Of a stretch of DNA of 64,000 bases, positions 1 to 9,108 are shown piece by piece. The position numbers and the translations under genes are program-made. Source of the stretch: Streptomyces misionensis (GTDB lineage: Bacteria; Actinomycetota; Actinomycetes; Streptomycetales; Streptomycetaceae); NCBI RefSeq assembly GCF_900104815.1, contig NZ_FNTD01000004.1, positions 3,488,501 through 3,552,500 on the forward strand, given 5' to 3'. The stretch's first letter is position 1, and each line of letters starts with the position of its first letter. The notes beneath the pieces are model-generated. The model was given only the letters and a program-made list of their open reading frames with translations. It did not search any database and was not told where the DNA came from.

Positions 1-1
1 C

Positions 2-1000
2 ATCTGGTGGGCCTGGATGAACTTCTCCTGGTTCGCCTCGGCGTACGACAACGACGACGTGCCCTACCGGGTCGTCACGCTGGTGCAGATCGCCGGCGTC
101 CTGGTGCTGGCCGCCGGTGTCTCCCAGGGCTTCCAGCGGCACGAGTTCCTGGCGGTATGGCTCGGCTACGCGATCATGCGGGTGGCGATGGCCACCCAGT
201 GGCTGAGAGCGGCGCGCACGGCCGGGGGCACCGAGCGCCAGGCCACGCTGCGGTACGCGGGCGGCGTGCTGCTGTGCCAGGTCGGCTGGCTCGGTCTGGT
301 CGTGCTGCCGCAGCCGGCCCGCCCCTGGGTGTTCCTGGTGATGGCGATCCTGGAGATGTGCGTGCCGCTGTTCGCCGAGCGCCACCACGAGACGTCCTGG
401 CATCCGCACCACATCGCCGAGCGGTACGGCCTGTTCACGATCATCGTGCTCGGCGAGACGATCTCCGCGGCCACGGTCGCGGTGAAGTCGGCCGTGGACA
501 GGCACTCCGCGCTGGGCGAGCTGGTGCCGATCGCGGGCGGCGGGCTCCTGATCGTCTTCTCCGCCTGGTGGATCTACTTCGTGGTGCCCATCCACGGCCA
601 TCTGCGCTCCAGCAAGCGGGCGTTCCTGTGGGGCTACGGCCACTACCTGATCTTCGCGTCGGCGGCGGCGATCGGCGCGGGCCTGGAGGTGTCCGTGGAG
701 CAGGCCGTCGGCTCCTCGCACCTCTCCGCGACGGCCGCCTCGGCGGCGGTGACCCTGCCCACGGCGCTGTACCTGCTGGCCGTCTGGGCGCTGCACGCCC
801 GGCACTTCAAGGTGGGCATCGCCCAGCAACTGGTGCTGCCGGTCGCGGCCCTGCTGGTGCTCTGCTGCACCTTCCTCGGCGACCGGGCGGTGCTCGCGGC
901 GGGCCTGGTCTGCGCGGCGGCGGTGGCGGCCGGGGTGACGCTGACGGCGCGCACGGTGCGCGGGCAACGCGCGGCGACCGCCACGACACCGGCCGGCTGA
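2..1000 (+). CDS. LtrA family (low temperature requirement A) membrane protein, 5' end missing
   Basis: The reading frame is open from the first full codon of the window (IWWAWMNFSWF), so the gene starts upstream and the ATG at 17 is internal. The visible 332 residues form a polytopic membrane protein with about eight hydrophobic segments. The WMNFSWFASAYDNDDVPYR stretch is typical of the LtrA family. LtrA was named from a Listeria cold-growth locus, but the biochemical role of the family is unknown; transport or membrane adaptation is only a guess. The gene ends 40 bp before the P1 peptidase gene on the same strand, which appears to have its own promoter. Confidence 0.85.
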   Translation: MWWAWMNFSWFASAYDNDDVPYRVVTLVQIAGVLVLAAGVSQGFQRHEFLAVWLGYAIMRVAMATQWLRAARTAGGTERQATLRYAGGVLLCQVGWLGLVVLPQPARPWVFLVMAILEMCVPLFAERHHETSWHPHHIAERYGLFTIIVLGETISAATVAVKSAVDRHSALGELVPIAGGGLLIVFSAWWIYFVVPIHGHLRSSKRAFLWGYGHYLIFASAAAIGAGLEVSVEQAVGSSHLSATAASAAVTLPTALYLLAVWALHARHFKVGIAQQLVLPVAALLVLCCTFLGDRAVLAAGLVCAAAVAAGVTLTARTVRGQRAATATTPAG

Positions 1001-1027
1001 CCCCTTCGGCGGCGGCCGGGAGTGGGC

Positions 1028-1033
1028 CAGACT
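1028..1033 (+). promoter_or_regulatory. -10 hexamer of a probable leaderless promoter for the P1 peptidase gene
   Basis: CAGACT lies 7 nt before the ATG at 1041 and no Shine-Dalgarno sequence is present. This -10/start spacing is typical of Streptomyces leaderless transcripts. Inferred from sequence only; I see no convincing -35. Confidence 0.4.
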
Positions 1034-1040
1034 GGCCGGC

Positions 1041-2066
1041 ATGACAGTCGACGCACTGACCGACGTCGCCGGGGTGCGGGTGGGGCACGCCACCCGCACC
1101 GGGAACGGCCGGCTCACCGGGACCACGGTCGTACTGGCCCCGGAGGGCGGCGCCGTCGCCGCCGTGGACGTACGCGGGGGCGGGCCCGGCACCAAGGAGA
1201 CCGACGCCCTCGATCCGCGCAACATGGTCCAGCGGATCGACGCGATCGTGCTCACCGGGGGCAGCGCCTACGGGCTCGACGCGGCGTCCGGGGTGATGGC
1301 CTGGCTGGAGGAGCGCGGGCGGGGCGTGCCGGTGGGGACGGACCCGGCGCACGTCGTGCCGGTGGTGCCCGCCGCGTGCGTCTTCGACCTGGGGCGCGGC
1401 GGCGACTTCCGCGCCCGGCCGGACGCCGCGACGGGACGGGCCGCGGTGGAGGCGGCGGCCGCGACCGCGCCGGGCGCCCCGGTGCCGCAGGGCTGCGTGG
1501 GGGCCGGCACCGGCGCGGCGGCCGGCCCGCTCAAGGGCGGGGTGGGCACCGCGAGCACGGTGCTCGGCTCGGGGATCACGGTGGCCGCGCTGGTGGTCGC
1601 CAACGCCGCGGGCTCGGTGCTGGATCCGAGGACGGGGGTGCTGTACGGGGAGTTGTACGAGGGCCGGGTCGCCTACCCGGAGCAGCGCGTGCACGAGGCG
1701 GCGCGGCGGCGGCTGGCGGAGGCGGGGGCCGGCAGCGCGCCGCCGCCGCTGAACACGACGCTCGCGGTGGTCGCGACCGACGCGGACCTGTCCAAGGCCC
1801 AGGCCCAGAAGCTGGCGGGCACCGCCCACGACGGCATCGCCCGCGCCGTGCGCCCGGTCCATCTGCTGCACGACGGCGACACCGTCTTCGCCCTGGCCAC
1901 CGGCGCCCGTCCGCTGGACACGCACCCGCGGGCCCTCAACGAACTGCTCGCCGCGGGCGCGGACCTGGTGACCCGGGCGATCGTACGGGCCGTGCGCGCG
2001 GCCGAGTCGGTGGACGGACCCGGCGGGACGTGGCCGTCGTACGGGGAGTTGTACGGGCACCCGTAG
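1041..2066 (+). CDS. P1 family peptidase (S58, DmpA/BapA-like)
   Basis: The 341-aa product matches the DmpA/P1 aminopeptidase family: an N-terminal GVRVGHATR motif, a TGGSAYGLDAASGVMAWLEE segment, and the GGVGTAS segment (near residue 170) followed by the region where these N-terminal-nucleophile enzymes cleave themselves into two chains. Family members are cytoplasmic aminopeptidases that release N-terminal D- or L-residues or beta-amino acids. The natural substrate here is unknown. The ATG at 1041 has no ribosome-binding site and sits just after a -10-like hexamer, so the mRNA is probably leaderless. The length is usual for the family. Confidence 0.85.
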   Translation: MTVDALTDVAGVRVGHATRTGNGRLTGTTVVLAPEGGAVAAVDVRGGGPGTKETDALDPRNMVQRIDAIVLTGGSAYGLDAASGVMAWLEERGRGVPVGTDPAHVVPVVPAACVFDLGRGGDFRARPDAATGRAAVEAAAATAPGAPVPQGCVGAGTGAAAGPLKGGVGTASTVLGSGITVAALVVANAAGSVLDPRTGVLYGELYEGRVAYPEQRVHEAARRRLAEAGAGSAPPPLNTTLAVVATDADLSKAQAQKLAGTAHDGIARAVRPVHLLHDGDTVFALATGARPLDTHPRALNELLAAGADLVTRAIVRAVRAAESVDGPGGTWPSYGELYGHP

Positions 2067-2207
2067 AGACCTGGTGAGGACGGGGATTGTCGCGGTTTCG
2101 TCACGTCATGCTGTTCCGGGGCGTTGCCGGGAACCTCAGCGAGGGTTTGCGCGCTCTTTATTGACGCTGGAACGGATCACTCACATCACACGAACCTGGA
2201 GCAGCCC

Positions 2208-3419
2208 GTGACAACGCCGGACATTACAGCGCGGCGCGCAGTGGGGGCCTGTGCCGCCCTGATGGTCGGCGCCCTCACCCTGACCGCCTGCGGCGGCAAC
2301 GCCAACGCCTCCAACAGCGGCGGCAAGGACTCCCCCAAGACCTCGACGGCGAAGATAGCGATCTCGGCGAAGGACGGCGCCACGGACGCGTCCATCAACG
2401 CGACCGGCGTGAAGGTCAGCGACGGCAGGCTGACGGACGTGAAGATGACCGTGGCCGGGTCCGGGCAGACCGTGCCGGGGGCGATATCCACCGACGGCCA
2501 CAGCTGGAAGCCGAAGCAGCAGCTGGAGCGCGGCACGAAGTACCAGATAGCCGCGGCCGCCAAGGACGCCGACGGGCGCCCGGCGGCGGCCAACGCCATC
2601 TTCACCACGGTGAGTTCCGCCAACAGCTTCATCGGCACCTACACGCCGGACAACGGCTCCACGGTCGGCGTGGGCATGCCGGTGTCGTTCACCTTCGACA
2701 AGTCGATCACCGACAAGAAGGCCGTGCAGTCGCACATCACGGTCAACTCCAGCAGCGGCCAGCAGGTGGTCGGGCACTGGTTCGGCGACCGCCGTCTGGA
2801 CTTCCGGCCGCAGGAGTACTGGAAGGCCGGCTCCAAGGTCACGATGAACATCGACCTGGACGGCGTGCAGGGCGCCCAGGGCGTCTACGGCGTGCAGAAG
2901 AAGACCGTCTCCTTCACCGTCGGGCGCTCCCAGGTCTCCACGGTCGACGTCAACACCGAGACGATGACCGTGGTGCGGGACGGCCAGACGCTCAAGACGG
3001 TGCCGATCTCCGCGGGCAGCCCGCAGCACACCACGTACAACGGGCAGATGGTGATCTCCGAGAAGTTCACCCAGACCCGGATGAACGGCTCGACGGTCGG
3101 CTTCGGCGGGGAGTACGACATCCCGGACGTGCCGCACGCGATGCGGCTGACCACCTCGGGCACCTTCATCCACGGCAACTACTGGTACAACCGCGGCAAC
3201 CCGCCCTTCGGCCGCCAGGGCACCAGCCACGGCTGCGTCGGCCTCGCGGACGTGCAGGGCGCGCAGGGCGACACCCCCGCGAAGTGGTTCTTCGACAACT
3301 CGCTCGTCGGCGACGTCGTCATCGTGAAGAACTCCCCCGACTCCACGGTCTCCCCGGACAACGGCCTCAACGGCTGGAACATGTCCTGGAGCGCCTGGAC
3401 CGCCGGAAGTGCCGCCTGA
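2208..3419 (+). CDS. Lipoprotein L,D-transpeptidase (YkuD domain, Ig-like domains)
   Basis: From the GTG at 2208 (GGAG about 7 nt upstream) the product is 403 aa. A signal peptide ends in a lipobox (LTAC, Cys28), so it should be a lipid-anchored extracytoplasmic protein. Residues about 45-260 form two beta-rich Ig-like domains. The C-terminal YkuD domain carries HGNYW and the catalytic SHGC motif (Cys343, with its His nearby). Such actinobacterial enzymes make 3-3 cross-links in peptidoglycan and are beta-lactam tolerant apart from carbapenems. A longer reading from an upstream ATG at 2124 would bury the signal peptide, so I rejected it. A hairpin with a T-run follows the stop. Confidence 0.9.
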   Translation: MTTPDITARRAVGACAALMVGALTLTACGGNANASNSGGKDSPKTSTAKIAISAKDGATDASINATGVKVSDGRLTDVKMTVAGSGQTVPGAISTDGHSWKPKQQLERGTKYQIAAAAKDADGRPAAANAIFTTVSSANSFIGTYTPDNGSTVGVGMPVSFTFDKSITDKKAVQSHITVNSSSGQQVVGHWFGDRRLDFRPQEYWKAGSKVTMNIDLDGVQGAQGVYGVQKKTVSFTVGRSQVSTVDVNTETMTVVRDGQTLKTVPISAGSPQHTTYNGQMVISEKFTQTRMNGSTVGFGGEYDIPDVPHAMRLTTSGTFIHGNYWYNRGNPPFGRQGTSHGCVGLADVQGAQGDTPAKWFFDNSLVGDVVIVKNSPDSTVSPDNGLNGWNMSWSAWTAGSAA

Positions 3420-3442
3420 GCGGCGGCTTTTGACCTCACGTG

Positions 3443-3480
3443 GGGCCGCGCGGGAACTTCTCGCGCGGCCCGCGCGTTTT
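3443..3480 (+). terminator. Intrinsic terminator after the L,D-transpeptidase gene
   Basis: A perfect 10-bp GC stem (GGGCCGCGCG / CGCGCGGCCC, 3443-3452 with 3462-3471) with a 9-nt loop is followed by GCGCGTTTT. It starts 23 nt after the stop codon. Confidence 0.75.
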
Positions 3481-3577
3481 CCCGGTGTTCGTTTTCCTCA
3501 ATCCCGGGACACGATGTCCGACCGAGGGGCTACGGTATGCACCCACAAGGTGACATGCAGCAACGCCGGGAGATGCC

Positions 3578-4324
3578 TTGAGCGTTCCGTACGAGACGGC
3601 AGCGTACGAACCAGCCGAGTCGCCCGAGTCTCCCGAGGAGCACCTCGCGCGGCTCCTCGGCCGTGCCCTGAACTCCTTCGAGCTGCCCGACGAGGTGATC
3701 CGGCGGCTCGACTGCGCGCTGGCCCACGACAGTTCGCTGCACTCGGCGCACCACAGCGCCGGGCTGCACCGGGAGACGTACCGGCACACCTGGCTGCTCG
3801 CCGACGGTTCGGCCGTCACGCTGTGGGAGCTGGCGCACAACACCACCCCGGGCGGCGCCCCGGAGCACGAGGTGTACGCGGACGAGGAGGAGCTGGGGGC
3901 GGCCACCGCGCGCCTCGGGCTGGCGCCGGACGCCCCCGAGCTGGAGCTGCCCGCGCCGATCCGGCTGTGGGCGGTCCCCACGCCCCGGCACGTGTTCGTC
4001 TCCGGCGACTGCGCCGACCACGTCCGCCGGCTGCTGCGCCGCGCGGAGAACCCGGACCGCCCCGACGCCCGCACGGCGGCCCTGCTGGCCACGGCGACGG
4101 CCCATGAGATCACCCAGGCGTTCGGCCGCCCGGGCCGGGTGGGCCGGGCGGGGGTGAGCTACGTGCTCTACGAGCACGCGTTCCTGCTGCCGGACGGCAG
4201 CGAGGCCTCCCTGTGGGAGGTCGAGCACACGGCGACGCCGGACGGGCGCCACATGTGCGAGGTGTACACGTCGGAGGAGGCGGCCCGCTCCGCGATGGAA
4301 CGGCGCGCGGCCCGACAGGGCTAG
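3578..4324 (+). CDS. DUF6227 family protein
   Basis: The 248-aa product is a soluble acidic protein of the Streptomyces DUF6227 type. It contains two similar modules: residues about 60-90 and 195-225 both carry a W.LL/F.LLPDGS-A-LWE(L/V) pattern followed by H-TP.G. No catalytic motif is visible and the function is unknown. The TTG start at 3578 follows GCCGGGAGA, a good ribosome-binding site, and no better start is near. It stands alone between two terminator or spacer regions. The internal duplication suggests a binding or structural role, which is inference. Confidence 0.75.
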   Translation: MSVPYETAAYEPAESPESPEEHLARLLGRALNSFELPDEVIRRLDCALAHDSSLHSAHHSAGLHRETYRHTWLLADGSAVTLWELAHNTTPGGAPEHEVYADEEELGAATARLGLAPDAPELELPAPIRLWAVPTPRHVFVSGDCADHVRRLLRRAENPDRPDARTAALLATATAHEITQAFGRPGRVGRAGVSYVLYEHAFLLPDGSEASLWEVEHTATPDGRHMCEVYTSEEAARSAMERRAARQG

Positions 4325-4384
4325 CGCGGCGGCCGGGCCGGGCGGCAGGCGGGTGCTGCGGGCCGGTCCGGAAGGCCGGGCGGG

Positions 4385-4657
4385 TCAGCGGTGGCCGAGC
4401 TGCCGTATCAGTCCGGCGAAGGCGTCCTGTTCGGCCGGGGTCAGCTCCACCGACTCCCGCAGGGGGCCGGTCCCCGGCTGGGCCGGGAGGAACGGCAGGC
4501 GGGGGGCCGCGAGTTCGCGCATCGCCTGTGACCGATACCGGCGCAGCAGACGCAGGACGCCGATCGCCCAGACCACACCGGCGACGGTGAGGATGGCCGC
4601 GGCTGCCAGCTGGATCGTCGAGAGATGCTCGGGCATGCCTTCCAGTACACACCACAC
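4385..4657 (-). CDS. Small single-span membrane protein, unknown
   Basis: A 90-aa ORF from a GTG at 4657, or 83 aa from the ATG at 4636. The second choice has GGAAGG only one base before it, so the start is uncertain. One hydrophobic segment (IQLAAAAILTVAGVVWAIGVL) is followed by an Arg-rich stretch and a charged, helical C-terminus (TPAEQDAFAGLIRQLG), which predicts an N-out/C-in anchor with a small cytosolic tail. I do not recognise a family. It is antiparallel to and isolated from its neighbours. Confidence 0.6.
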   Translation of the reverse strand: MWCVLEGMPEHLSTIQLAAAAILTVAGVVWAIGVLRLLRRYRSQAMRELAAPRLPFLPAQPGTGPLRESVELTPAEQDAFAGLIRQLGHR

Positions 4658-4790
4658 ACGGCCCTACGGCCCCGGACCGTGATGTATCTCGCAGGTGCCG
4701 TGAACAACACAGCACCGCACCAAAGGGGACGAGCGGGACGAAGCGCACGCGGGCCGGACGGCGGCCCGGCGGTGCGGCATCCTCGTACGC

Positions 4791-5852
4791 ATGACGACCG
4801 CCACCCCGGCACGGCTGTTGCAGCTGCTCTCCCTCCTCCAGACGCCCCGCGAGTGGCCCGGCGGTGAGCTGGCGGAGCGGCTCGGGGTGTCCCGTCGTAC
4901 CGTGCGGCGCGACATCGACCGACTGCGGGAGCTGGGCTACCCGGTGGAGGCGTCCAAGGGCGCGGACGGCGGGTACCGGCTGGTCGCGGGAAAGGCGATG
5001 CCGCCGCTGCTGCTGGACGACGAGGAGGCCGTCGCCATCGCGGTGGGGCTGCGGGCCGGCGCGGCGCACGCCGTGTCCGGGGTGGAAGAGGCGTCGGTAC
5101 GGGCCCTCGCCAAGCTGGAGCAGGTGCTGCCGGCCCGGCTGCGCCGGCGGGTCGCCACGCTCCAGGCGGCGATCACCCCGCTGCCCGGCGAGGACGGCAC
5201 GAGCATCGCGCCACAGACGCTGACCGCGCTGGCCGGGGCGGTGGCGGGCCGGGAGCGGCTGCGGTTCGCCTACCGCGACAAGGACGGCGGCGAATCCCGC
5301 CGGCTGACCGAGCCGTACCGGCTGATGTCGGCGGGGCGCCGCTGGTACCTGGTCGCCTACGACCTCGACCGCGCCGGCTGGCGCACGTTCCGGGTGGACC
5401 GGCTGAGCGAGCCGTTCGCCACCGGAGTCCGCTTCGCGGCACGGGAGTTCCCGGCCGGTGGCGCCGCCGAGTACCTGCGGCGGTCCATCCAAGGGGGCCC
5501 GGAGACCTATGCGTTCGAGGTGCGGTTCGCCGCACCGGCCGAGGAGGTCGCCGAGCGGGTCCGGGCGTGGCTGGGGACACCCGTGGACGACGGCGGGGGC
5601 GGCTGTGTCCTGCGGGGCGACGCCAGTGGCCCGGCCGAGTGGCTGGCGGTCCGGCTGGCGCTGACCGGGTACGAGTTCACGGTGCGGGCCCCGGAGGAAC
5701 TGACGGCGGCGGTGAGGGAGTTGGGGGGCCGACTGAGCCGGGCGGGCGGCGGGGCCCCACAGGACGGCCCGGCCGGGCCGCACGGCCCCGGCGCGGACGT
5801 CCGGGAGGGAAGCCCCCGACCGCCCCGGCACGGGCCGGAAGGCAGGCCCTAG
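4791..5852 (+). CDS. WYL-domain transcriptional regulator (YafY/PafBC-like)
   Basis: The 353-aa protein has an N-terminal HTH_11 winged helix (GELAERLGVSRRTVRRDIDRL, residues 23-45) followed by a WYL domain with the RRWYLVAYD motif near residue 182 and a C-terminal WCX-like extension. WYL proteins bind ligands such as nucleic acid ends or nucleotides and control stress or defence genes. The target here is unknown. No Shine-Dalgarno is seen; CATCCT lies 7 nt before the ATG, so the transcript may be leaderless. The last 4 bp overlap convergently with the TetR gene. I believe the S. coelicolor counterpart is SCO3200. Confidence 0.85.
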   Translation: MTTATPARLLQLLSLLQTPREWPGGELAERLGVSRRTVRRDIDRLRELGYPVEASKGADGGYRLVAGKAMPPLLLDDEEAVAIAVGLRAGAAHAVSGVEEASVRALAKLEQVLPARLRRRVATLQAAITPLPGEDGTSIAPQTLTALAGAVAGRERLRFAYRDKDGGESRRLTEPYRLMSAGRRWYLVAYDLDRAGWRTFRVDRLSEPFATGVRFAAREFPAGGAAEYLRRSIQGGPETYAFEVRFAAPAEEVAERVRAWLGTPVDDGGGGCVLRGDASGPAEWLAVRLALTGYEFTVRAPEELTAAVRELGGRLSRAGGGAPQDGPAGPHGPGADVREGSPRPPRHGPEGRP

Positions 5853-6667
5853 CGTTCCCCGTTCCAGGCGAAGGCGTCCAGGGCCCTGAGGTTGCGCAGT
5901 GCCAGGGCGGCGGGGCCGTCCGGGCCGGCGGGCGGGGACGCGGTGGCGGCCCAGGACTTCACGGCCACGCGGACGGCGCTGCCGGCCACCGCGGCGGCGA
6001 AGCGCAGATCGGGGGTGATCACCGGGACGGGCGCTTCGGCCGGCACGGACTCCTCGCCGACGGCCTCCCCCTCACCCGCAGCCGCCTCCTCACCGGTCGC
6101 CGCCTCCTCACCGGTCGCCGCTTCCCCGCCGGTTCCCGCTTCCCCGTCGGCAGCCGCCTCCCGCATCGGCTCGGCCCACGTGGGAGAGGACAGCCGTCGT
6201 GCCAGGATCTCCGCCAGCGCGTCCTCCGAGGTCTGGCCCACCTCGGCCCAGACCCTGCGCAGGGCGGGGCTGGTGTCGGTCAGCCGGATCAGGGTGCGCA
6301 CCCACTCCCAGGAGGCCGCGGAGACGCCCACGCCGGGCAGGAGGGTGTGCTCGACCGCGTGCTCCAGGGCCTGCGGGACGGAGAGGCGGGCCGGGGCGGT
6401 GCGCACCGCCTCCGCCCAGCGCTGGGCACCGGCGGCGTACAGGGGCGCGACCGCCTCCTCCTTGGTGGCGAAGTAGCGGTAGAACGTGCGCGGTGCGATG
6501 CCCGCCTGGCGGGCGATGTCCTCGGCGCGGGTGGCCCGCAGGCCCTGGCGGACGAAGAGGGCGGCCGCCGCCCGCGCGATCTCCATCCGGGTCTCGGCCT
6601 TGCGGCGCTCGGTGAGGGAGGGGTACGGCGGGGTGGAGCCGGGGGTGGGACGGGGGGTGGTGCTCAT
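5849..6667 (-). CDS. TetR/AcrR family regulator (SCO3201-like)
   Basis: The 272-aa product has a classic TetR N-terminus (residues 20-67: ARAAAALFVRQGLRATRAEDIARQAGIAPRTFYRYFATKEE). The C-terminal ligand domain contains an acidic low-complexity insert (repeated GEEAAT, about residues 180-205) encoded by 18-bp tandem repeats. Position beside hrdD matches S. coelicolor SCO3201, reported to depress antibiotic production when overexpressed. No Shine-Dalgarno precedes the ATG; TAGCCT sits 6 nt upstream, so the message is probably leaderless. A 15-bp palindrome lies just upstream at the expected -35 region, which suggests autorepression. The insert length may vary between strains. Confidence 0.88.
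   Translation of the reverse strand: MSTTPRPTPGSTPPYPSLTERRKAETRMEIARAAAALFVRQGLRATRAEDIARQAGIAPRTFYRYFATKEEAVAPLYAAGAQRWAEAVRTAPARLSVPQALEHAVEHTLLPGVGVSAASWEWVRTLIRLTDTSPALRRVWAEVGQTSEDALAEILARRLSSPTWAEPMREAAADGEAGTGGEAATGEEAATGEEAAAGEGEAVGEESVPAEAPVPVITPDLRFAAAVAGSAVRVAVKSWAATASPPAGPDGPAALALRNLRALDAFAWNGER
6081..6134. repeat. 18-bp tandem repeat inside the TetR gene
   Basis: Two perfect copies of GCCGCCTCCTCACCGGTC (6081-6098, 6099-6116) and a degenerate third (6117-6134) encode the acidic GEEAAT repeats. Unit length is a multiple of three, so copy-number change keeps the frame. Confidence 0.8.
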
Positions 6668-6673
6668 CTCGGC

Positions 6674-6679
6674 AGGCTA
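6674..6679 (-). promoter_or_regulatory. -10 hexamer of the probable leaderless TetR promoter
   Basis: On the minus strand TAGCCT lies exactly 6 nt before the ATG of the TetR gene, with no ribosome-binding site between them. Confidence 0.5.
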
Positions 6680-6687
6680 TGTCGGTG

Positions 6688-6702
6688 TGGCAGAATCTGC
6701 CA
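6688..6702. promoter_or_regulatory. Perfect 15-bp palindrome, candidate TetR operator
   Basis: TGGCAGAATCTGCCA is a perfect inverted repeat (7-bp arms, 1-nt centre) located 21-35 bp upstream of the TetR start codon. It overlaps the place where the -35 element should be, so occupancy should block transcription. Autoregulation is inference. Confidence 0.55.
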
Positions 6703-7349
6703 TCCGGCGGTTCACCCCGGGGTTCAGGTACGGGGTGGGCCGCCGCCTGCCGTGCCCCCGGCCGTTCCGGCGCTCCCCACTGCGCCGCCTCGCGCACTCT
6801 CGCGTCCCTCGCGCCGGGCCGCTCCCCCAGCGTCACACGGACCGGCCCGCTCCCGCAGCGGAAGCCCCCGGGCGGGGGGGCGGACACGGCAGCCGTCTCC
6901 CGCCCCATGGCGCGGAAACGCCGTTACGAGCCGGTCGCCCGGTTCCCGGGGGCACCGTCACCCCGCACGGCAGCGGCGCGAACGCGCACCGCGCGCAAAA
7001 GGAGCCGGGCTCCGGCGCCCGGGGGGGGTGTGGGCGCCGGAGCCCGGCTCTGGGAAGTCCCAACGCCGGGGGGGGGATGTGCGTCGGGACGTGGCTCGCG
7101 TGGGGGCCGGCCGGGTGGTGCGTGGGGTGCGGTTCGGGCGGTGCGTCCGTGCGAAAGGTGCTCTGTGGGGAGTGCGGCCGTTCGAGAGGCCCGCTTCCGG
7201 GCCCGGAAGGGTTGTTCCCTCGGGCCCGGGAGTTGAAGCGGCGGCCGGGCGCCGTGTTTGCGCCGTCTTTCGCCACCGGGCGTACGCTGCCCCGCCCCAC
7301 GGCGCGGACCGGCGCGCGGTGCTGCCGTGGGCTCAGGCGCCCGGACGGG
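6703..7349. other. Long intergenic region between the TetR gene and hrdD
   Basis: About 650 bp with no supportable gene. Open frames here are GC-driven and lack coding character and ribosome-binding sites. It holds a 19-bp hairpin (7002-7050) and further GC-rich palindromes such as CTTCCGGGCCCGGAAG (about 7192-7207). Part of it is probably the long 3' UTR of hrdD. Confidence 0.5.
7002..7050 (-). terminator. Strong 19-bp hairpin terminator, probably for hrdD
   Basis: Perfect 19-bp inverted repeat (arms 7002-7020 and 7032-7050, 11-nt loop of mostly one base). On the minus strand it is followed by CTTTTGCG, the best T-rich tail. It lies 300 nt beyond the hrdD stop. Confidence 0.7.
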
Positions 7350-8348
<999 letters not shown>

Positions 8349-8453
8349 GCGTGCTCCCTTGCGATGGTGGGCTGGCGGGTGGTCCTGCTGAACGCTCGGC
8401 ACTCGGGGACCTGTCCTGGACTCTCCCCTGAGTGCCCTGCATCCGATGGAAAC

Positions 8454-8479
8454 AACGACTGGAATCCGGACAGAATTCC
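8454..8479 (-). promoter_or_regulatory. Sigma-R-type promoter of hrdD
   Basis: On the minus strand GGAAT (8475-8479) and GTT (8454-8456) are separated by exactly 18 nt, the GGAAT-N18-GTT consensus of SigR, the thiol-oxidative-stress ECF sigma factor. hrdD is a known SigR target in S. coelicolor. Confidence 0.75.
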
Positions 8480-8548
8480 CAACCCGCCCACCGATTTTTC
8501 TGATCATGCAGTACCCTGTTCCGCCGCGCGCGAGGGGAGGGGACGTCC

Positions 8549-9070
8549 GTGTCCACAGAGGTGCAGGTCAGGCCGGGGGGCGAGGGGGACCTCGGCGCCC
8601 TCACGGAGATCTACAACCACTACGTCCGCACGACCCCCGTCACGTTCGACACCGTGGCCCTCACTCCGGGGGAGCGCCGCCCCTGGCTGCTCTCCCACCC
8701 GGAAGACGGCCCGCACCGCCTGATGGTTGCCACGGAGGCCGCACCGGACACCAGTGCCCCGCGGGTCCTCGGGTACGCCACCTCCGGCCCGCACCGCGCG
8801 CGGCCCGCCTACGCGACCTCCGTGGAGACCTCGGTGTACGTCGCCCCGGACGCGGGCCGGCGCGGCATCGGCACCCTGCTCTACGACGCCCTCTTCACGG
8901 CCCTGTCCGGCCAGGACCTGCACCGCGCCTACGCCGGGATCACCCAGCCGAACGAAGCCTCCGTGCGGCTGCACGCGCGCTTCGGCTTCCGGCCCGTCGG
9001 CACCTTCCGCGAGGTGGGCCGCAAGTTCGGCCGCTACTGGGACGTGGCCTGGTTCGAGAAGGAGCTGTAG
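8549..9070 (+). CDS. GNAT N-acetyltransferase, phosphinothricin acetyltransferase-like
   Basis: The 173-aa product fits the Pat/Bar-like branch of GNAT enzymes: IYNHYVRTTPVTFDT near the N-terminus, the acetyl-CoA pyrophosphate-binding GRRGIGTLLYDAL (about residues 108-120) and GITQPNEASVRLHARFGF with the terminal aromatic WDVAWFEKEL. Such enzymes acetylate phosphinothricin, methionine sulfone or related amino acids with acetyl-CoA in the cytoplasm. The GTG at 8549 follows GGGGAGGGG. It is divergent from hrdD and convergent with the dioxygenase gene. Confidence 0.88.
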   Translation: MSTEVQVRPGGEGDLGALTEIYNHYVRTTPVTFDTVALTPGERRPWLLSHPEDGPHRLMVATEAAPDTSAPRVLGYATSGPHRARPAYATSVETSVYVAPDAGRRGIGTLLYDALFTALSGQDLHRAYAGITQPNEASVRLHARFGFRPVGTFREVGRKFGRYWDVAWFEKEL

Positions 9071-9108
9071 CCGGGCCCGCCAGAGCGGCCGCCGGGGCCG
9101 GTCCGGGC

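Noticed and set aside
807..2060. 417-codon minus-strand frame
   Set aside because: Antisense to the P1 peptidase gene with low-complexity Arg/Gly/Pro sequence; a typical high-GC shadow.
6833..7300. Minus-strand ORF of 155 codons behind hrdD
   Set aside because: No ribosome-binding site, Pro/Arg-rich, and it crosses a strong terminator hairpin.
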